A stretch of DNA of 5,616 nt from Clostridia bacterium (GTDB lineage Bacteria > Bacillota_A > Clostridia > Oscillospirales > QAKW01), in the NCBI GenBank assembly GCA_017396865.1, contig JAFQKO010000186.1:1-5616 (forward strand), read 5' to 3'. Of the stretch, positions 5,607 to 5,616 are shown piece by piece (the first letter of the stretch is position 1; every line of letters starts with the position of its first letter). The notes below the pieces were generated by a model, which saw only the letters and a program-made list of their open reading frames with translations, made no database searches and was not told the DNA's origin. The position numbers were made by a program, and so were the translations under genes.

Positions 5607-5616
5607 TTCTTTATGC

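Larger units (their letters stand above)
5456..5616. other. Palindrome-rich non-coding region downstream of fruK
   Basis: This 161-nt stretch has no credible open frame. It contains four palindromes within about 120 nt: CCTCCGGC/GCCGGAGG, AGCCCT/AGGGCT, and two copies of ACCCCTAAAGGGG. The first stems lack a following run of T on either strand, so they are not ordinary terminators. The density of stems and the abrupt change from fruK coding sequence resemble the ends of IS200/IS605-family elements, whose single-strand transposase recognises hairpins, or a structured leader of a gene beyond the edge. No transposase gene is in the window, so the assignment stays open. Confidence 0.45.

Overview
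The window looks like chromosome from a fairly GC-rich anaerobic Firmicute, most likely a clostridial gut-type lineage such as Oscillospiraceae/Ruminococcaceae. This is inferred from the GGGtGRT/Fe-S scaffold gene pair, the compact siroheme/ferredoxin protein, purine-rich ribosome binding sites (AAGGAGG), sigma-A-type promoters of the TTGACA/TATAAT kind and the protein sequences themselves. No species can be named from the sequence alone.

Layout. Six protein genes are visible. Five lie on the minus strand and read from about 4426 down to the left edge: a one-domain sulfite/nitrite-reductase-like protein with a siroheme/[4Fe-4S] motif and an inserted two-cluster ferredoxin domain (3548-4426); a lipoprotein substrate-binding protein (2616-3551); a FecCD-type permease (1628-2629); its ATPase (922-1638); then, after an 82-nt AT-rich gap and its own near-consensus promoter, a NifU/IscU-like Fe-S scaffold (136-828) and the first 39 codons of a GGGtGRT-family protein cut by the window edge (1-119). 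The first four genes overlap end to end by 4, 14 and 11 nt and form one operon. On the plus strand, diverging from that operon, is a 1-phosphofructokinase gene, fruK (4559-5455).

How the genes work together. The substrate-binding protein, permease and ATPase form a complete importer of the iron-siderophore/haem/cobalamin class. It is translationally coupled to a protein that would need siroheme and three Fe-S clusters, and it lies directly upstream of an Fe-S scaffold gene with no strong terminator between them. The simplest reading (inference) is an iron or metallo-cofactor uptake and use locus; the substrate cannot be read from sequence. fruK is probably a separate sugar-catabolic unit that shares only the divergent control region at 4427-4558, which holds back-to-back promoters and two dyad symmetries.

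The last 161 nt (5456-5616), after fruK, contain no gene but an array of strong palindromes, including a nested inverted repeat spanning 5536-5606. None has a convincing terminator U-tract except weakly the last. This is the least explained part of the window. It could be one end of an IS200/IS605-type element or another structured RNA/DNA element whose gene lies beyond the right edge. Everything else is recognisable, conserved gene content; I found no CRISPR array, tRNA, rRNA or defence system.
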